Below are positions 37,419 to 46,651 of a DNA stretch of 47,997 nucleotides, one piece after another. This DNA comes from Nannocystaceae bacterium. GTDB taxonomy: Bacteria; Myxococcota_A; Polyangia; Nannocystales; Nannocystaceae. The position numbers and the translations under genes are program-made. Below the pieces are notes generated by a model. It saw nothing but the letters and a program-made list of their open reading frames with translations, was not told the origin of the DNA and did not search any database. The number at the start of each line of letters is the position of its first letter. Position 1 is the stretch's first letter. The stretch lies in the NCBI GenBank assembly GCA_019694555.1, contig JAIBBS010000048.1, positions 1 to 47,997 on the forward strand, in the 5' to 3' direction.

Positions 37419-38673
37419 TGCGCCACGGCACCTTCTCGCAGTAGCGATCCCAGTCCGCGCCGTACTTGCGGCGGCACATCTCGTGGTCGCGTCGCTCGCG
37501 GTCGAGCAGCAGCGGCGTGAAGTACAGCACGTAGAAGTACGGCACCACGCTGCCGAAGCCGCACGCCAGGCACCACGCCCACGCCATGCACAGATCGCCG
37601 AGGTAGTTGGCGTGGCGCGCCAGGCCCCACCAACCCGAGAGCAGCAGCTTGGTGCCGCGCGCGGTGTCCATCGTCACCGGCGACTTGCCCCACACCTTGC
37701 GCGTGGGGTCGCGGCGGAAGCCCTGCTTCTGCAGGTTGGCGGTGCGAAAGACGTAGTAGCCGGCGAAGTTGAGCGCGACCACGCCGACCGCGGCCGCGAT
37801 CGGCAGCTGCGGCTGCGCGACCGCGACGTACTGCTGCTGCAGCGTGAAGTTGAACGGCATCCACACCAGGAACGCGAACCACAGCATGAAGCCGAGGTTC
37901 TCCTCGATGATGTCGATCATCGTCAGCAGCGTCGACTCGAAGACGAAGAAGTCGATGATGTAGAACAGCTGGCACAGGCTCACCGCCAGCATCGCCGTCG
38001 AGATCGTGCCGGTCGCCTCGAGCTCCGCCGCCGGCAGCAGGATCGCGAACGCCCCCCAGGCGCCCATGCCCACGCGCGACTCGAAGAAGAACTTGAGGTC
38101 GTGACGGCCGATGCTCGGGTTGAGGATCGTGCCCATGTAGAAGTCGTAGATCGGGTGCCCGCTGCTGCGCTCGAGCGCGCCGCGGCGGCGACCGGCGACG
38201 TAGCACACCAGCGCCGCGAGCACGGCGAAGCCGGTGCACAGCGTCAGCAACGGCCCCCAGTGCGACAGCACCGCGCGCGGCGAGATCCAGCCGCCGACGA
38301 TGCCGCCGAGCAGGAGCACCATCGTCGCGACGAACGCGAACAAGCCGTTGATGCGGTACTCGGCGCGCTCGCCGTGCTCGGTGGGCCAGCCCTGCACCAC
38401 CTTCGCGGGCGCCCACACGTACAGCGCGGCCTGCAGCGCGATCCAACCCGCGAGCAGCAGCGCCGCCGTCGGTGTCGGCGCAGGCACCATCGCCGCCAGC
38501 TCGCTCCACGAGCGCGGCAGCCACAGCGCGCCGCCGTGGTGCGCGACCGCGGACCACAGGTAGAAGGTGACCGCGGGCATTCCCAGGCTCAGCACCACGG
38601 TGCCGATCGGACCGCCGAACTGATCGGGCTTGCGCGCGGGGACCGGCGGCGTCGCGCTCGGGCTCGTGCTCAT
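37399..38673 (-). CDS. ERG4/ERG24-family sterol reductase (likely delta-14)
   Basis: A 424-residue polytopic membrane protein of the sterol C14/C24/delta-7 reductase family. About nine hydrophobic helices are visible. The signature stretch is LLLSGWWGLARHANYLGD and the C-terminal motif is CRRKYGADWDRYCEKVPW followed by RIIPWVY, as in ERG24, LBR and DHCR7. These enzymes reduce a sterol double bond with NADPH. The WWGLARHANYLGD form is closer to the C14-reductase/LBR branch than to DHCR7, but substrate specificity is inferred. Sterol synthesis is established in some myxobacteria. No other sterol gene lies in the window. Confidence 0.85.
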   Translation of the reverse strand: MSTSPSATPPVPARKPDQFGGPIGTVVLSLGMPAVTFYLWSAVAHHGGALWLPRSWSELAAMVPAPTPTAALLLAGWIALQAALYVWAPAKVVQGWPTEHGERAEYRINGLFAFVATMVLLLGGIVGGWISPRAVLSHWGPLLTLCTGFAVLAALVCYVAGRRRGALERSSGHPIYDFYMGTILNPSIGRHDLKFFFESRVGMGAWGAFAILLPAAELEATGTISTAMLAVSLCQLFYIIDFFVFESTLLTMIDIIEENLGFMLWFAFLVWMPFNFTLQQQYVAVAQPQLPIAAAVGVVALNFAGYYVFRTANLQKQGFRRDPTRKVWGKSPVTMDTARGTKLLLSGWWGLARHANYLGDLCMAWAWCLACGFGSVVPYFYVLYFTPLLLDRERRDHEMCRRKYGADWDRYCEKVPWRIIPWVY

Positions 38674-38724
38674 CGGCGCGAACGATAGCCGCGTTCGCCC
38701 GCCCGCGTCACCGCATCGCGGCCG

Positions 38725-39675
38725 TCAGCCGGCCTGTGCCAGCGCCACGTCGGCGGCCGCGATGGCGTCCTCGCTGGCCTGCCACAGCGCCTGCGCCAGC
38801 GCGTCGTCCTGCGCCTGGGCGCTGGGCGTGTCGAGGCCGCAGTCCGCGAGGTAGGCGCCGCTGTGGCCGGCGAGCGCGGGGTGCGTGGCCGCGAACACGG
38901 TCGTGGCCGCGCCCTGGGCCACCGACTTCATGAACGGGCGACCGACCAGGCGGAACAGCACGCCACCGGTGCCCATCGAGCGCGACAGCGGCGTCGGGAT
39001 CACGCCGGGGTGCACCGCGAACGAGGCGACGTCGGGCCAGCGCCGCGCCAGCGCCCGCGCGAACAAGAGGTTGGCGAGCTTCGCGTCGCCGTAGGCCGCG
39101 AAGGGGCGGTACTTGCGGCGCGCGTAGCCGGGATCGTCGCGCAGCGTCGCCATCATGCGCTCGCCTCGACCCTGGCGGTGCAGCGAGCTCGACAGCGTCA
39201 CCACGCGTGCGCCGGCACGCGCATGCAGCAGCGGCGCGAGCGCGAGCGTGAGCGCGAAGTGGCCGAGGTGGTTGGTGCCCAGCTGCAGCTCGTGGCCCTG
39301 CGCCGTGGAGCCGCGCGGCGTCGCCATCACGCCGGCGTTGTTGATCAGCACGTCGAGCCCGCGGCCGTCGTCCCGCAACGTGCGCGCCGCGGCGGCGACC
39401 GACCGCAGATCGGCGAGGTCGAGCGCGAGCAGCTCGAGCCGGCCCGCGCCCGCGCGCAAGCCCTCGCGCAGGCCCTGCGCCACGCGTTCGCCGGCGCGCA
39501 CGTCACGGCACGCGAGGATCACGTCGGCGCCGCCTTGCGCGAGCACCCGCGTGGTCTCGACCCCGAGCCCCGAGTTGGCCCCGGTCACGAGGATCCGACG
39601 GCCGCGCAGGCTCGCGCCCGCGAGTGCGTCTTCGGCGGTACTGCGGCGGCCCAGGGTCGGTGCGATGCGGCTCAT
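38725..39675 (-). CDS. SDR of the retinol-dehydrogenase-like type
   Basis: A 316-residue SDR. TGANSGLG lies at 31-38, NNAGVM at 112-117, the catalytic Ser in SSS (162-164), and Tyr195-Lys199 in YGDAK. The pattern resembles RDH/WW-oxidoreductase-like SDRs that act on lipophilic alcohols such as retinol or sterols. It lies 51 bases upstream of the sterol reductase on the same strand and could be co-transcribed, which would suit a steroid-type substrate; that is inference. Confidence 0.85.
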   Translation of the reverse strand: MSRIAPTLGRRSTAEDALAGASLRGRRILVTGANSGLGVETTRVLAQGGADVILACRDVRAGERVAQGLREGLRAGAGRLELLALDLADLRSVAAAARTLRDDGRGLDVLINNAGVMATPRGSTAQGHELQLGTNHLGHFALTLALAPLLHARAGARVVTLSSSLHRQGRGERMMATLRDDPGYARRKYRPFAAYGDAKLANLLFARALARRWPDVASFAVHPGVIPTPLSRSMGTGGVLFRLVGRPFMKSVAQGAATTVFAATHPALAGHSGAYLADCGLDTPSAQAQDDALAQALWQASEDAIAAADVALAQAG

Positions 39676-39728
39676 GTGCAGCTGCAGTCGGCAGCGACGC
39701 CCGCGAGGTTACCGCGGGCCGGCGCGGC

Positions 39729-40163
<435 letters not shown>

Positions 40164-40240
40164 GGGGTCGGTTCGTCTTTCGCCGCGGGTGGGATTCGGT
40201 CGCGGCGCCCGATGACGCGGCGCCCCCTGGGCGGTCGCGA

Positions 40241-40249
40241 TTTTTTTTT
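40241..40249. repeat. T9 homopolymer (A9 on the minus strand)
   Basis: Nine consecutive T lie in the intergenic space between the poly-Asp lipoprotein and the sigma factor, next to a GGGGCGCCCC palindrome (about 40256-40263). In such GC-rich DNA it stands out. It may be part of the lipoprotein promoter region or a site of length variation. Confidence 0.5.
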
Positions 40250-40267
40250 CGGGGGGCGCCCCGCGGC

Positions 40268-41071
40268 TCAGGCGGCCGACGCGGCCAGCACGCGCGCGAG
40301 GCTCACGTCCAGCTGGCTCTCGAGCAGCAGCAGCAGGCTGCGCGCGTCGGCCGGGGCGGTGCCCGCGGCCTGGGCCAACGCCGCGGTGACCTGCTCCTGC
40401 ACCTGCTGCCGCGCCGCCGCGAGCCAGCGGCTCACCGTCGCCTTGTGGACGCCGTGCATGCGGCCGATGGCCTCGAGCGCGAGGCCGTCGAGGTAGTGCA
40501 GCTTGAACAGCGTGCGGTCGCGCGGCGGCAGCGAGGCGATCGCGGCCTCGATCGCGGTCAGGATCGTCGGCAGGTAGCGCTCGTGCAGCGCCGCGAGCTC
40601 GGGCGACAGCGGCGGGCCGGCCTTGTGCAGCAGCGCGTGGCTGGGCGGCGAGGCCGACGGCGCGGGTCGATCGCGGCGCAGGTTCGAGTGCACGCTGCGC
40701 GCGACCACCCGCAGCCACGCGCCCAGCGGGCCCTTGCCGCTGTACTCGGCGATCCGCGGCGCGCGACCGGGCTCGGCGACGAGCACCCGCGCGCGCACGC
40801 GCTGGCGCACCTCGTCGATGACCTCGGCCTCGGGCTCGATGCGCGCGAGGTACCGGGGCACCAGCGCCACGTACTCGCGCTCGAACGCCGCGATCGCGAC
40901 GGCATCGCCGGCGGCGCACGCCTGTGCGAGCACGAACTCCTCGAGCGCGACCGAACCGGCGTCGCTCGCCAGGCCGGCCCCCTGCAGCGCGGTGGCCAGG
41001 ATCTCGCGATCCAGCGTCAGTCCCGGCCAGCGCGCTCGCGCGCGATCGAGCAGCACGTCGAGGTCGCCCAC
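40268..41071 (-). CDS. Myxobacterial-type sigma-70 family RNA polymerase sigma factor
   Basis: A 267-residue sigma factor. Region 2 is unusual and lies in YSGKGPLGAWLRVVARSVHS. Region 4 is SLPPRDRTLFKLHYLDGLAL followed by HTH AIGRMHGVHKATVSRWLAAA. This matches the ECF-like sigma subgroup described in myxobacteria (TIGR03001 type). GTG 41071 is chosen; the frame is open further but becomes Arg-rich. It diverges from a kinase whose N-terminus has a zinc-finger-like motif, 119 bases away, suggesting a sigma/kinase regulatory pair. Confidence 0.85.
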   Translation of the reverse strand: MGDLDVLLDRARARWPGLTLDREILATALQGAGLASDAGSVALEEFVLAQACAAGDAVAIAAFEREYVALVPRYLARIEPEAEVIDEVRQRVRARVLVAEPGRAPRIAEYSGKGPLGAWLRVVARSVHSNLRRDRPAPSASPPSHALLHKAGPPLSPELAALHERYLPTILTAIEAAIASLPPRDRTLFKLHYLDGLALEAIGRMHGVHKATVSRWLAAARQQVQEQVTAALAQAAGTAPADARSLLLLLESQLDVSLARVLAASAA

Positions 41072-41190
41072 GCCGCGATCATCGTAGCAGACGCGCGTGC
41101 AACGTCTGCAGCGGCGCGTGTCAGCTCCGTCAGCCCCTGCCCTCGCCCGTGCCCTCGCGCCGCCACCTGCCCGCAAGCCCTGCACCGCGC

Positions 41191-43797
41191 GTGCTATCGT
41201 GCGCGAGCTTGCCGTGCTTGAGCGCCAACGAGGTCGTCGCGCTCGCCAGCGGCCACCTCGGCGGCGACAGCCGGGATCGCGCGTTCGACCACCTGGGCGA
41301 GTGCGACACCTGTCGCGCGCTGGTCGCGGCCGCGACCGCCGACGACGACGCGCCGCAGTTCGCCCGCGGCGACGCGATCGGCCGCTACCTCGTGCTCGAG
41401 CCGCTGGGCGCGGGCGCCATGGGCGTGGTGCTCGAGGCCTACGATCCCGAGCTCGACCGGCGCGTCGCGATCAAGCTGCTGCGCACCGACCCCGCCGTGG
41501 GCGAGGCCGCCAGCGACGGCGTGCGACAGCTGCAGGCGGAGGCCCGCGCGCTGGCACGGCTGTCCCATCCCCACGTGGTCGCGGTGCACGACGTCGGCCG
41601 CTTCGGCGACGAGGTCTTCATCGCGATGGAGCTGGTGCGCGGGCCGACGCTGGCCGCGTGGCTGCGCGCCGCGACGCGACCGCTGCCGGCGGTGCTCGAG
41701 GTGCTGCTGGCCGCCGGCGACGGGCTCGCGGCCGCCCACGCCGCGGGCGTGATCCACCGCGACTTCAAGCCCGACAACGTCATCGTCGCCGACGACGGCC
41801 GCGCGCGCGTGACCGACTTCGGGCTCGCCCGCGCGGCCCCGGGCGACGCGCTCGCGCTCGCCGACGCACCGACGTTGGCGCTGGCGGCCACGCGCACCGG
41901 CGCGATCGCGGGCACGCCGGCGTACATGGCCCCGGAGCTGTTCGCCGGCGAGGCCGCGGACGAGGCCACCGACGTGTGGTCGTTCTGCGTGACCGCGTTC
42001 GAGGCGCTCGCCGGCCGACGGCCGTGGCAGGCGCGCGACCTCGCGGCGCTGCGCCAGCAGATCGCGCGCGGCGTCACCTGGCGCGACGGCGAGGTGCCGC
42101 CGCGGGTGCGCGAGGCCGTGCTGCGCGGGCTCGACGTCGATCGCCAGCGACGCTGGCCCGCGATGGCGCCGCTGCTCGCCGCGCTGCGACCTCCGCGACC
42201 GCGCGCGCGCGCGCTGCCGATCGCGGTCGTCGTCGCGCTGGCGACCGTGGGCGCCGCGGCGGTGGCCGCGATCGGACAGCAACCGCCGTGCACCGCCGGC
42301 GCCGCCACCATCGCGCCGATGTGGGACGCGAGCCAGCGCGCCGCGGTGCAGGCTGCGTTCGAGGCCAGCGGCGCCGGGCCCGGGGCACTCGCACCGGTCG
42401 ACGATGCGCTCACGTCGTGGGCCAGCGCGTGGGCGCACGCGCACGACGAGGCCTGCGAGGCCACGCGCGTGCGCGGGATCCAGTCCGAGGCCGTGCTCGA
42501 CGCGCGCGGCCGCTGCCTCGAGCGCGCGCGCGGCCGCACCGAGGCCTTCGTGCGGCTGCTGCGGGGCGCCGACGCGCACGTGGTGCAGCGCGCAGGCGGC
42601 CTGGTGTCGCAGCTGCCGCGGCTCGAGCCGTGCAGCGACCTCGACGCGCTCGCGCGCGCGGCCCCCGAGCCGGTGCTCGACGACGACGCGCTCGCGCAGC
42701 GGCGCGCGCTCGAGACCCGCGCGTTCGATGCCGCCGCGCGCGTGGCCGCCGACCTGCCCACCGGCGACGAGTTCGCCCAGGTCGTGCACGACGCCGAGGA
42801 CGCCGGCCACCTCGATCTCGCGGCGCGCTTCGCCGTGCACGCGGCCTACTGCCAGCCCACGATCGCGCGCACGCGCGACTTGCTCGCGCGCGCGACCGGC
42901 CACGCGCTCGCGGTCGGCGACGACGAGACGCTGGTGCGCGCGTGGACCCACGTGGTCGACATCGAGGGCCGCCAGCGCCGCCTCGACGTGGCCGAGCTCG
43001 CCGCCGCGCAGGCGCTCGCGGCCCTGTCGCGGCTGGGCAATCCCGATGCGCTCGCGGGCGTGCTCGAGCACAAGCGCTGCATCGGCTACGAGTACGCCGG
43101 CCGCCTCGACGACGCGCTCGAGCACTGCGAGCGCGCGGTCGAGCTGCTCTCGCGCGTGACGTGGAGCAGCCCCGAGCTCGCCGACGCGCAGCAGGGCGTG
43201 GGCCTGGTGCTGTACGAGCGCGGCGAGCCCGAGCGCGCGCTCGTGGCGATCGACGCGGCGCTCGAGCTGTACCGCGAGCACGTGTCGGAGGACCACAGCC
43301 TGGTCGCCAATGCCCGCAGCAACCGCGCCGAGGTGCTGCTGCTGCTGGGCCGCACCGAGGAGGCGCTGGCGATCCTGCGCGAGATGTCGATCCGCTTTCC
43401 GCGCTGGACCAACTTCCGCGACGGCATCGCGACCGCGCTGCGCATGCAGGGCGACTTCGCGGCGGCGTTCCGCGAGGATCTCGGGCTGCTGGCGGTGTGC
43501 GAGGCCGCCGTGAGCTGCGAGTTCTGGGTGTTCCTGGGCGTGGGCGACGACCTGCTGGGCCTGGGCAATCCCATCGCCGCGTCGGTGTGGTTCGAGCGCG
43601 CGCGCCAACTCGGCGGCGATCAACCGCCGGCCGATCGCGCGCGCGCGCTGCTGGGCCTGGCCGAGGCCGCCCGCGATCCGCAGCGCACGCGCGCGCTCGC
43701 TGCCGAGGCGCTGGCGCTGCTCGATCCGTGGGCGCTGCAATTCGGTGTCCGCTACGCCGCGCTGCTGCAGCGCGCGCGTCGGCTCGCCGCGACGTAG
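41191..43797 (+). CDS. Ser/Thr kinase with N-terminal anti-sigma-like zinc-finger motif and TPR-like C-terminus
   Basis: An 868-residue protein. An N-terminal segment HLGECDTC (His34, Cys38, Cys41) matches the zinc-finger of ZAS-type anti-sigma factors, within the first 50 residues. The kinase domain (about 65-330) has GAGAMGVV, Lys95, HRDFKPDN, a DFG-type motif (TDFG) and GTPAYMAPE. A transmembrane helix follows (about 343-362). Then come four conserved cysteines (PPCTAG, EACEAT, GRCLER, EPCSDL) and TPR-like helices. GTG 41191 is the start. It probably controls the divergent sigma factor by binding or phosphorylation. Confidence 0.8.
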   Translation: MLSCASLPCLSANEVVALASGHLGGDSRDRAFDHLGECDTCRALVAAATADDDAPQFARGDAIGRYLVLEPLGAGAMGVVLEAYDPELDRRVAIKLLRTDPAVGEAASDGVRQLQAEARALARLSHPHVVAVHDVGRFGDEVFIAMELVRGPTLAAWLRAATRPLPAVLEVLLAAGDGLAAAHAAGVIHRDFKPDNVIVADDGRARVTDFGLARAAPGDALALADAPTLALAATRTGAIAGTPAYMAPELFAGEAADEATDVWSFCVTAFEALAGRRPWQARDLAALRQQIARGVTWRDGEVPPRVREAVLRGLDVDRQRRWPAMAPLLAALRPPRPRARALPIAVVVALATVGAAAVAAIGQQPPCTAGAATIAPMWDASQRAAVQAAFEASGAGPGALAPVDDALTSWASAWAHAHDEACEATRVRGIQSEAVLDARGRCLERARGRTEAFVRLLRGADAHVVQRAGGLVSQLPRLEPCSDLDALARAAPEPVLDDDALAQRRALETRAFDAAARVAADLPTGDEFAQVVHDAEDAGHLDLAARFAVHAAYCQPTIARTRDLLARATGHALAVGDDETLVRAWTHVVDIEGRQRRLDVAELAAAQALAALSRLGNPDALAGVLEHKRCIGYEYAGRLDDALEHCERAVELLSRVTWSSPELADAQQGVGLVLYERGEPERALVAIDAALELYREHVSEDHSLVANARSNRAEVLLLLGRTEEALAILREMSIRFPRWTNFRDGIATALRMQGDFAAAFREDLGLLAVCEAAVSCEFWVFLGVGDDLLGLGNPIAASVWFERARQLGGDQPPADRARALLGLAEAARDPQRTRALAAEALALLDPWALQFGVRYAALLQRARRLAAT

Positions 43798-43827
43798 CGC
43801 GCCGCGACGAGCAGCCCGGCCGCGCGG

Positions 43828-44463
43828 CTAGGCCCGCCGCAGCTGCGCCACGCCGCGCTGCAGCAGCGTCGCGAGCACGCCGCGATCCACGTCGCCGAGG
43901 CTGCCGAGGTACAGGCAGCCCTTGCCGGTGGTGTGCTTGCCGAGCTTGGCCAGCAGCGCGGCGTGCGGGTCGAGTCCGCCGCTGACGTAGACCGTCAGCG
44001 CGCCCTTGCGCGGCGAGAAACCCAGCTCGAAGAAGTCGCCCTCGCGGCCGCTGGGGTGGCGGTAGTGCCAGTCGCCGAAGCCGACCATGCCCTTGCCCCA
44101 CATCTTCGCGCCGGCGCCGGTGGCCTCCGTCATCATCGCCGCGAGCGCGCGGCACTCGTCTTGCCGCGGCTGCGGCAGCGCGGCCAGGAACGCCTCGACC
44201 GACGCATCGGTCGCGACGGTCTTGTTGGCGGCCTTGGTCGTGCGGCCCGCCGGCGTGGTCGTCGACGGCGCCTTCGCGCTCGCCGTCTTCGCGGACGCCT
44301 TCGCGACCGCCTTCGCGCCGGCCGTCTTCGCGGCCTTCTTCGCGGCCTTCTTCGCGGCCTTCTTCGCGGCCGTCTTCGCGCCGGCCGTCTTCGCCACGCT
44401 GGCCTTCGCCGCCGGCGTCTTCGCTCGAGGCTTCGTCGTGGTGGATCGCGTGCGTGTCGTCAT
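43828..44463 (-). CDS. DUF1801 protein with histone-H1-like Lys/Ala tail
   Basis: A 211-residue protein. Residues 1-85 are Lys/Ala/Thr-rich with AAKKAAKKAAKKAAK-type repeats, like bacterial histone-H1-like nucleoid tails. Residues ~90-211 are a DUF1801 (YdhG-like) domain: VEAFLAALPQPRQDECRALA, MWGKGMVGFGDWHYRHPSG, ELGFSPRKGALTVYV. The DUF1801 domain alone is common; fusion to an H1-like tail is less usual and suggests DNA or nucleoid association. ATG 44463 overlaps the preceding stop (ATGA). Confidence 0.8.
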   Translation of the reverse strand: MTTRTRSTTTKPRAKTPAAKASVAKTAGAKTAAKKAAKKAAKKAAKTAGAKAVAKASAKTASAKAPSTTTPAGRTTKAANKTVATDASVEAFLAALPQPRQDECRALAAMMTEATGAGAKMWGKGMVGFGDWHYRHPSGREGDFFELGFSPRKGALTVYVSGGLDPHAALLAKLGKHTTGKGCLYLGSLGDVDRGVLATLLQRGVAQLRRA

Positions 44464-44978
44464 CGGGAGCCGTCGCGGGCAGCCGCCTGCGCGCGCAACA
44501 GCGTAGCGATCTCTTCGAGCTGCGTCAGGATCTGCCGCTGCACCTCGGCAGATTGCTGCGTCGCCGCAGCCGAATCCGCGGCCGGCGGCGACAGGGCGCC
44601 GGCTGCCAGCGCAGGGCCGAAGCTCTGCACCAACGCTGCGACCGCGTTGCCCGCCGGGGTCTTGGGGAAGACGTCGTCGTAGCCCACCGACAGGCTCGTC
44701 GCGACGTACAGCACCGAGTCCCAGTAGGTGTTGCAGCGCGGGTTCTTGCCGCGCTCGAGCAGGTGGAACAGCGCACCGCCGCCGAGCACGGTCGCCAGCA
44801 GCGTGTCGATGGGATCCTTGGTCGCGGCCCGGCGGAAGCGATCCTTGAGCTCGCCGTAGTCGCTGCCGCCGATGCCGGTGGCGATCGCGGCCCCGATCGC
44901 GCCCAGCAGCATCCGCCCGAGGCGATCGTTTTCCGCCTGCTCGGCGGCGGACTGCAACGCGGGTTCGATGTTGGCCAT
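44460..44978 (-). CDS. Ion-channel-like pore protein with SVGYDD filter
   Basis: A 172-residue protein. Two hydrophobic segments (LLGAIGAAIATGIGG and DTLLATVLGGGALFHLL) precede a pore-loop-like stretch YWDSVLYVATSLSVGYDDVF followed by PKTPAGNAVAALV. The core SVGYDD mirrors the K+-channel signature TVGYGD, with the second Gly replaced by Asp. A C-terminal Gln/Glu coiled coil follows (EVQRQILTQLEEIATLLRAQ). Ion_trans_2-like K+ channels are the nearest known family, but the altered filter makes K+ selectivity uncertain. ATG 44978 is the start. It is coupled to the DUF1801 gene. Confidence 0.6.
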   Translation of the reverse strand: MANIEPALQSAAEQAENDRLGRMLLGAIGAAIATGIGGSDYGELKDRFRRAATKDPIDTLLATVLGGGALFHLLERGKNPRCNTYWDSVLYVATSLSVGYDDVFPKTPAGNAVAALVQSFGPALAAGALSPPAADSAAATQQSAEVQRQILTQLEEIATLLRAQAAARDGSR

Positions 44979-45075
44979 CGCGAAACGCTCCTGCTCAAGG
45001 TAGCCGCGCCGCGTCGCACGCGTCAAACGCGGGCGCCCCACGGCGTCACGCTCGAGGCACCCGCCTGCTACCATC

Positions 45076-46122
45076 GTGGCCGTGCTGCCATTGCCGTGGC
45101 TCGTCGCGCTCGCGCTGCTGGGGCCACCGCGGCCCGAGACCGCGCCCGCTGTCGCCGAGCCCGGCGGGGCCTCCGACGATCCCACCGGCGCGAGCTCCGG
45201 TGGCGCGGCCGAGTCGGTGCGCCACGGCATCGAGATCCGCTGGCGCGCGCCGAGCGGATGCCCCGGTGAGCCCGAGCTGCGCACGCGGCTGGCCGAGCTG
45301 CTCGGCGCCGACGCACGCACCCAAGGCGTGCGCATCGACGGCACCGTCACGACCGCGCCCGGCGGCTTCGCGCTGTCGCTGCGGACCCAGACCGACAGCG
45401 GCACCAGTGAGCATCGGCTCAGCTCGCCCGACTGCCACGCGCTCGCCGACGGGGCCGCACTGATCGCCGCGGTCGCAGCCGATCCGCTCGCGGTCGATCG
45501 CAGCCTCGCCGCGCCGCCGCCCGAGGTCGAACCACCGCCGCCGGACGAGGTCGTGGTGACGGTGTCGCCGCCGCCGCGCGATCCCCCGCGCCGACGCGGC
45601 CGCCTGCGGCTCGCTCGCTTCGCGTTGCGGGCCGACGGCGTGCTCGCGGCCAACGTGCTGCCCAAGCTCGGCTTCGGTCCGATCGTGAGCGCGGGCATGA
45701 TCGGCCCGTACTGGCGCGCCGAGCTGTCGGCGATCTACCTCGCGCCGCGTCCGGCGTTCGTCGACGCGACCAAGACCCAAGGCGCGTCGATCGACGCGTG
45801 GACCGTGCGCGGCCGCGGCTGCGGCGTGCCGGTGTGGCGCGTGCTGGAGTTCCCGCTGTGTCTGGGGCTCGAGGGCGGGCAGATGTCGGCGCGGCCGCTG
45901 GGCCAGAGCGGTCAGACCGGGCGGGACGCCCGCGGCTTCGGGCTGTTCTCGGTCGGCGGCGCGATCGGGGTCTCGCCGCGGCCGTTCGTCGCCTTCTTCG
46001 CCGGCGTCGACGCGATCGTCGCGCTCGCGCGGCCGCGCTTCGTCGTCGACGCGGTGCAGGTGCACCGACCCAAGCCCGCGGGTGTGCGCGCGACCGTGGG
46101 ACTCGAGCTGCGCGTGCCGTGA
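45076..46122 (+). CDS. Exported beta-barrel-like envelope protein, unknown function
   Basis: A 348-residue protein with an N-terminal signal (PLPWLVALALLG). Residues ~50-150 form a small domain including IEIRWRAPSGCPGEPELRTR. A Pro-rich bridge (PPPEVEPPPPDEV) leads to a C-terminal half of alternating hydrophobic strands (FALRADGVLAANVLPKLGFG) ending in Leu-Arg-Val-Pro, suggesting an outer membrane beta structure. No family is recognised beyond a general resemblance to myxobacterial envelope proteins. GTG 45076 or 45082 may be the start. Confidence 0.55.
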   Translation: MAVLPLPWLVALALLGPPRPETAPAVAEPGGASDDPTGASSGGAAESVRHGIEIRWRAPSGCPGEPELRTRLAELLGADARTQGVRIDGTVTTAPGGFALSLRTQTDSGTSEHRLSSPDCHALADGAALIAAVAADPLAVDRSLAAPPPEVEPPPPDEVVVTVSPPPRDPPRRRGRLRLARFALRADGVLAANVLPKLGFGPIVSAGMIGPYWRAELSAIYLAPRPAFVDATKTQGASIDAWTVRGRGCGVPVWRVLEFPLCLGLEGGQMSARPLGQSGQTGRDARGFGLFSVGGAIGVSPRPFVAFFAGVDAIVALARPRFVVDAVQVHRPKPAGVRATVGLELRVP

Positions 46123-46191
46123 CCTCTCGTCACGGCCGGTCGCAGACGCGGCGACCGGCCCCGCCGCGCCGTGGTAGAACCGAGCCGAAGC

Positions 46192-46590
46192 ATGGCGACG
46201 TGGACCGATCCCGGCGGCGAGGCGCTGCAGGTGCTCCTGGGCGTGGTCGCCGCGGACGCGCTGGAGGCGGACGAGACCCGCGCGAGCCTGGATGCGGTCT
46301 ACGAGCGCCTCACGGGGCACGCGATCGACCCGGCGGCGCTCGATCGCGGGCGCGAGCACGCGCGCGCCGACCCCGGCGCGTGGCTCACGGCTGCGCGCGC
46401 GCTCGCGCGGACGCTGGCTCCGGCCGCACGCGAGCAGCTGCTGGGGGCCGCGTTCGAGATCGCGACCGCGGACGGCTTCGTGCTCGACGAAGAAGACCGC
46501 GTCCTGTCGACCCTCGCGGCCGCGCTGGGCATGAGCGAGGCCGAGTACCGACACAGCGTCGAGCGCATGCTCGCCGCGGCGCAGTCCTGA
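46192..46590 (+). CDS. TerB/DjlA-like helical protein
   Basis: A 132-residue all-helical protein. The C-terminal half has LLGAAFEIATADGFVLDEED followed by RVLSTLAAALGMSEAEYR, the acidic-patch pattern of TerB-type (tellurite-resistance, DjlA N-terminal) domains. TerB proteins are small membrane-associated scaffolds in stress responses and may bind metal through these acids. No ter cluster is present. ATG 46192 is chosen. Confidence 0.75.
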   Translation: MATWTDPGGEALQVLLGVVAADALEADETRASLDAVYERLTGHAIDPAALDRGREHARADPGAWLTAARALARTLAPAAREQLLGAAFEIATADGFVLDEEDRVLSTLAAALGMSEAEYRHSVERMLAAAQS

Positions 46591-46651
46591 GTCGGGGATC
46601 AGACGCTTCGCGTCGCATCCACGACGCAGAGCAAGGCGCGAGGCGATGAGG

